Source: Certhia americana
Taxonomy: Eukaryota > Chordata > Aves > Passeriformes > Certhiidae
Assembly (NCBI GenBank): GCA_018697195.1
Contig: CM031859.1
Span: 58,208,438-58,272,437, forward strand
Length of the DNA stretch: 64,000 bases
Direction of reading: 5' to 3'
Positions 61,087-64,000 of this stretch are shown piece by piece. Positions within the stretch are counted from its first letter, which is position 1. Each line of letters begins with the position of its first letter. Position numbers and translations under genes: made by a program. A model generated the notes under the pieces. That model had not been told where the DNA came from. It searched no databases and saw only the letters and a list, made by a program, of their open reading frames with translations.

Positions 61087-64000
61087 ACTAAATTACGAAC
61101 AAAAATTTCCTAATTTGACATCTCATGCAATCTAAATTGCCTCTAGAGCTGGTTTCCTAATATCCACTGAAATTCACTTTATCTGCAAAGATCTCCTGAG
61201 CCAGGAATCTACTTTTTGTAGATTTACTCTTATCCTTGCAAAGATAGGTGTATTGCCTACTGTGAATACACTTCTTTCCAATGGGAGGATTTGAAAAGGC
61301 TTACATTTGACAACACTTCCAAGCTATATTTGCTTTGGTTTTGACTGAAGTATTGTTTGCTTTATTGTCCTCTATGATCATTGCATGTGGTAAAGGAGAG
61401 ATTTTTCCCTTCAGATTTTTTTCCACAACTGATCCTACTCAATTCAGATTGAGTATCTGAAGCCCTTTAAACCAAAGGTAACAGCAAAGAAAAATAATTG
61501 TTTTTCAATAATTTGGATGCCATCTTAATTCCACAACATAATGCAATTAGTTTCTCATCAATGGTAAGAAAGCATGCTTACAGTTCATACATATTGAGCT
61601 ATATCTTATTCTTTCTCTTGGCAAAATGTCATTTACACAAGGTTCTCATGACCTGCTTTGAGGGGCAAGCCACTACGTCTTCATTCTCCAACAACACCTT
61701 TGTGAATCACTTTTTGTCCTTCAGAGAAATAGGCTATCAACAAGTATTGGGAGTTTATTCAGAAACCTCTGGTCTAGAGCTGTCACAATCATTTTGGAAA
61801 TCAATTTCTATCTTCTTCCTGGTCACCTCTTTGCCAGTAAAGATTCTAGCTTGCCTGGCTGATGAGTTCAACTGAAACATTTTCTGAGCCCTGATATTGA
61901 TTCTCCTCGGGATTTATATGTTCATATGTTCGTGGACAGTCTTCCTTGGAGCTAGTTCAATGTTTAAATGCAGCAAATGTGCAATAATTACCTTTGTGAA
62001 CAGAGGGTCTCAACCATTAAAACCACTGTCTGATGCTCTAACTGTAGCCATCAACCTACGTTCAGCAGGGAACTGGGGATATTTGACTACAAATTTACCT
62101 GACTGCTTGCAGCATACTGTCAGAAGATTGCTTTACAATCACTTATTCTTCCTGGAGTTTTCTCAGTGCTTGCAATTTCCCCGTTTTGTTCTATTATTGC
62201 TGAATTTTATGTGTGCCAAGACCTCTTCATATAGATTTCTATCTGGCCAGCTTTACTGGCAAATTATTAGCTTTCTCCTGTTCTGGTAGGCACCATAGTG
62301 TTGCAAATTTGTATTCTCTTCATAACACACAAAGTAGAGTATGACAAAAGGTATTACTGGGAATAATTTTCCATTCTTCAGTTTACATCTTAACACCAAT
62401 GTAGACAAAGTCATGAATAGTTATAGGAAGTACTTTAGAAGTGTTGTGTTATATTGCCATGTTCTCCGTGTGAAACTCCCCTTGAAGTCAATAAGAGTTG
62501 TGTATGCTATTCAGTGGCATAATCAGGCAATAAATTATGAAAACTCTGCAAACACCAAACATAATCCACAAACAAATGACATTAACAAGTGACAAAAATA
62601 CCCAGTAAAAGAGTCAAAGCTAATAGTTTTGAGTGCGATGAAATTTCTATGGCTGGATTTGGCAACCCCTAGTAAGTGGGTTAAGAGGAGAAGCTTACTT
62701 TATGCACCTGCCTACTGCAGTGTTTCCAGGCTTTTCCACTCAGACAGCAAATCTCAATTGCAACTATGATGGAAAACAAGGCTGAATGGAGACTTGTGTT
62801 CTCCAGCATTGCAGCATTTTCCTGTTCTAGAATGCCTCATAGTTGGCTTTGTTGGTGTTCAAATTTAATTTTCAGGAGAGTTGAGAACAGATCTAACATA
62901 AAATATAATTTCTAGTCAGTGGTAATGCTAGATGCTTGAAATCTTCTCCCACAATCTTTGCTTCAAGAAAAGCTGTCTACAAAAAGTGCATATGAAAGTC
63001 TGCTTTTTTCTCACAATACATTCTAAATAAAATGTTGAAAAAGAATTTTCCAAAATGACCACTTTAGCCTATAATCCAAAATGGAATTACTAAAAATTTT
63101 AGAAGATCATGACACAAACAAAAGTGACTGAGAAATGTGAGCCTTGTATTGACTAAAAGTGACATTCTGAAATTGTTCTCTCAGATCTTAAAAGCCAATT
63201 AAGAATAAACAAAGGATCCCAGAGGTTTGAGATTGCTGTAGGCTTTAGAACTAACTTACAAGAAACACGATCTTTGTAGAATACAGCCCTGCTTGTCCTC
63301 AGAGTATTTGTACTGGCAAGATGATTTTGTGTTGAGATGCTGCAGCTGTTATCAGAAGCCAGCAGTTTATCACAAAGCAAAGGAGAAACTGGCTGTCACT
63401 GCAAGGGTTTTTCTGCCTTTGCTTTTGGAGGATGCACCCATGGCACTCCCTGGACAGTAAAGGTTTCTGACTCTGTCTGTGAAAGCATTCTTGCTTTACT
63501 GCTTGCAGAGTAATTCTGAAGCCCGGGCTATAAGTGGGGTTGTGGAGCTCCTGCCAACCCTGCTTTTAGAACAGTGCTAGACTGGCCAAGAATCAATAGG
63601 GTTGACTCAGCCTCTTCTGATACCTTTTTCATTTGGCTAGAATAAACTGAAACTGCTTCAGGTAATTTTGCTTGAAAGAAGACTCATGACTTCCTGCTCA
63701 CTCTTTCTTACTGTAAAAAAGGAAATAATTATTCAGAAGAGGCCTTAGTCTTCTAATACTCTCCACTTTTTCCTGAACAAAAGCAATTGAATTACCAGGG
63801 AGGTGCTGCCTTCCTCTGTCAAAGTTAAGGATGTCTGGCCAGTGTTTTCACCATTAGCTCCTGTCATAGCTCAGTGAATCTGTTTACTGTAGATTTGGGT
63901 ACTAGTTAGCGAGGATGAGCACTCAGCAGAGGAAGGGCTCCACAAAGAAGACAAATCAATCCTATCTTGGTTTGTTTTAAACTGTATCTGGTAGCATAAA
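61087..64000. other. Intergenic sequence, no gene recognised
   Basis: The plus-strand frame from 61498 to 62289 is interrupted only by two TGA codons near 61873-61887. The translation is hydrophobic because the DNA is T-rich, and no family is recognised. The rest holds nothing that could be identified. Confidence 0.6.

Noticed and set aside
61498..62289. Two hydrophobic frames in one phase that look like a membrane protein
   Set aside because: They are separated by two stop codons, begin at TTG rather than ATG, and are hydrophobic because the DNA is T-rich.
1..64000. tRNA, rRNA, CRISPR or bacterial-style operons
   Set aside because: No cloverleaf-like B-box pattern, repeat-spacer array or tightly packed genes were seen, and the split-gene structure shows eukaryotic nuclear DNA.

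Overview
The window is vertebrate nuclear DNA, almost certainly from a bird. It is AT-rich, has split genes with GT-AG introns, and carries decayed CR1 LINE copies, including the typical CR1 3' end reading ATTCTATGATT. It also holds one solo ERVL-type LTR of a kind common in avian genomes. There is no bacterial or viral gene organisation, so the many short open frames are chance frames. A 10-N scaffold gap inside a pentanucleotide repeat shows this is a draft assembly.

The only protein-coding gene that can be supported is the 5' end of NOX3, the inner-ear NADPH oxidase, on the minus strand at 859-3854. Four coding exons of 45, 96, 111 and 85 bp were found by eye. All have consensus splice sites and keep one frame, and the lengths and phases match exons 1-4 of the CYBB/NOX2 gene family. 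They encode the first 112 residues: the N-terminus, the first two membrane segments and the first haem-ligand histidine region. Exon 5 onward lies to the left of the window.

From about 3.9 kb to 64 kb (the 5' flank of NOX3) no further gene is recognisable. In mammals NOX3 borders a long gene desert towards ARID1B, and this stretch fits that picture. It contains: a pair of hairpin-forming inverted repeats (4.9-5.1 kb); an internally deleted CR1 copy (7.9-8.8 kb); a C-rich block (10.3-10.6 kb); a solo LTR (13.87-14.41 kb); two related poly-T-containing short elements (14.8 and 16.7 kb); a CpG-rich islet (26.05-26.34 kb); a 62-bp tandem duplication (27.4 kb); a 47-bp T tract (42.3 kb); a good CTCF-like motif (46.26 kb); an (ATTCT)n array with an assembly gap (55.34-55.44 kb); a cluster of octamer/homeodomain-like sites (58.4-58.7 kb); and two CR1 3' ends in the same orientation (59.4-59.9 and 60.8-61.1 kb).

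No wholly new biological system is evident. The most useful leads are the twin hairpins about 1 kb upstream of the NOX3 start, the orphan CpG islet and the possible distal regulatory elements. All need alignment or expression data that could not be run here.
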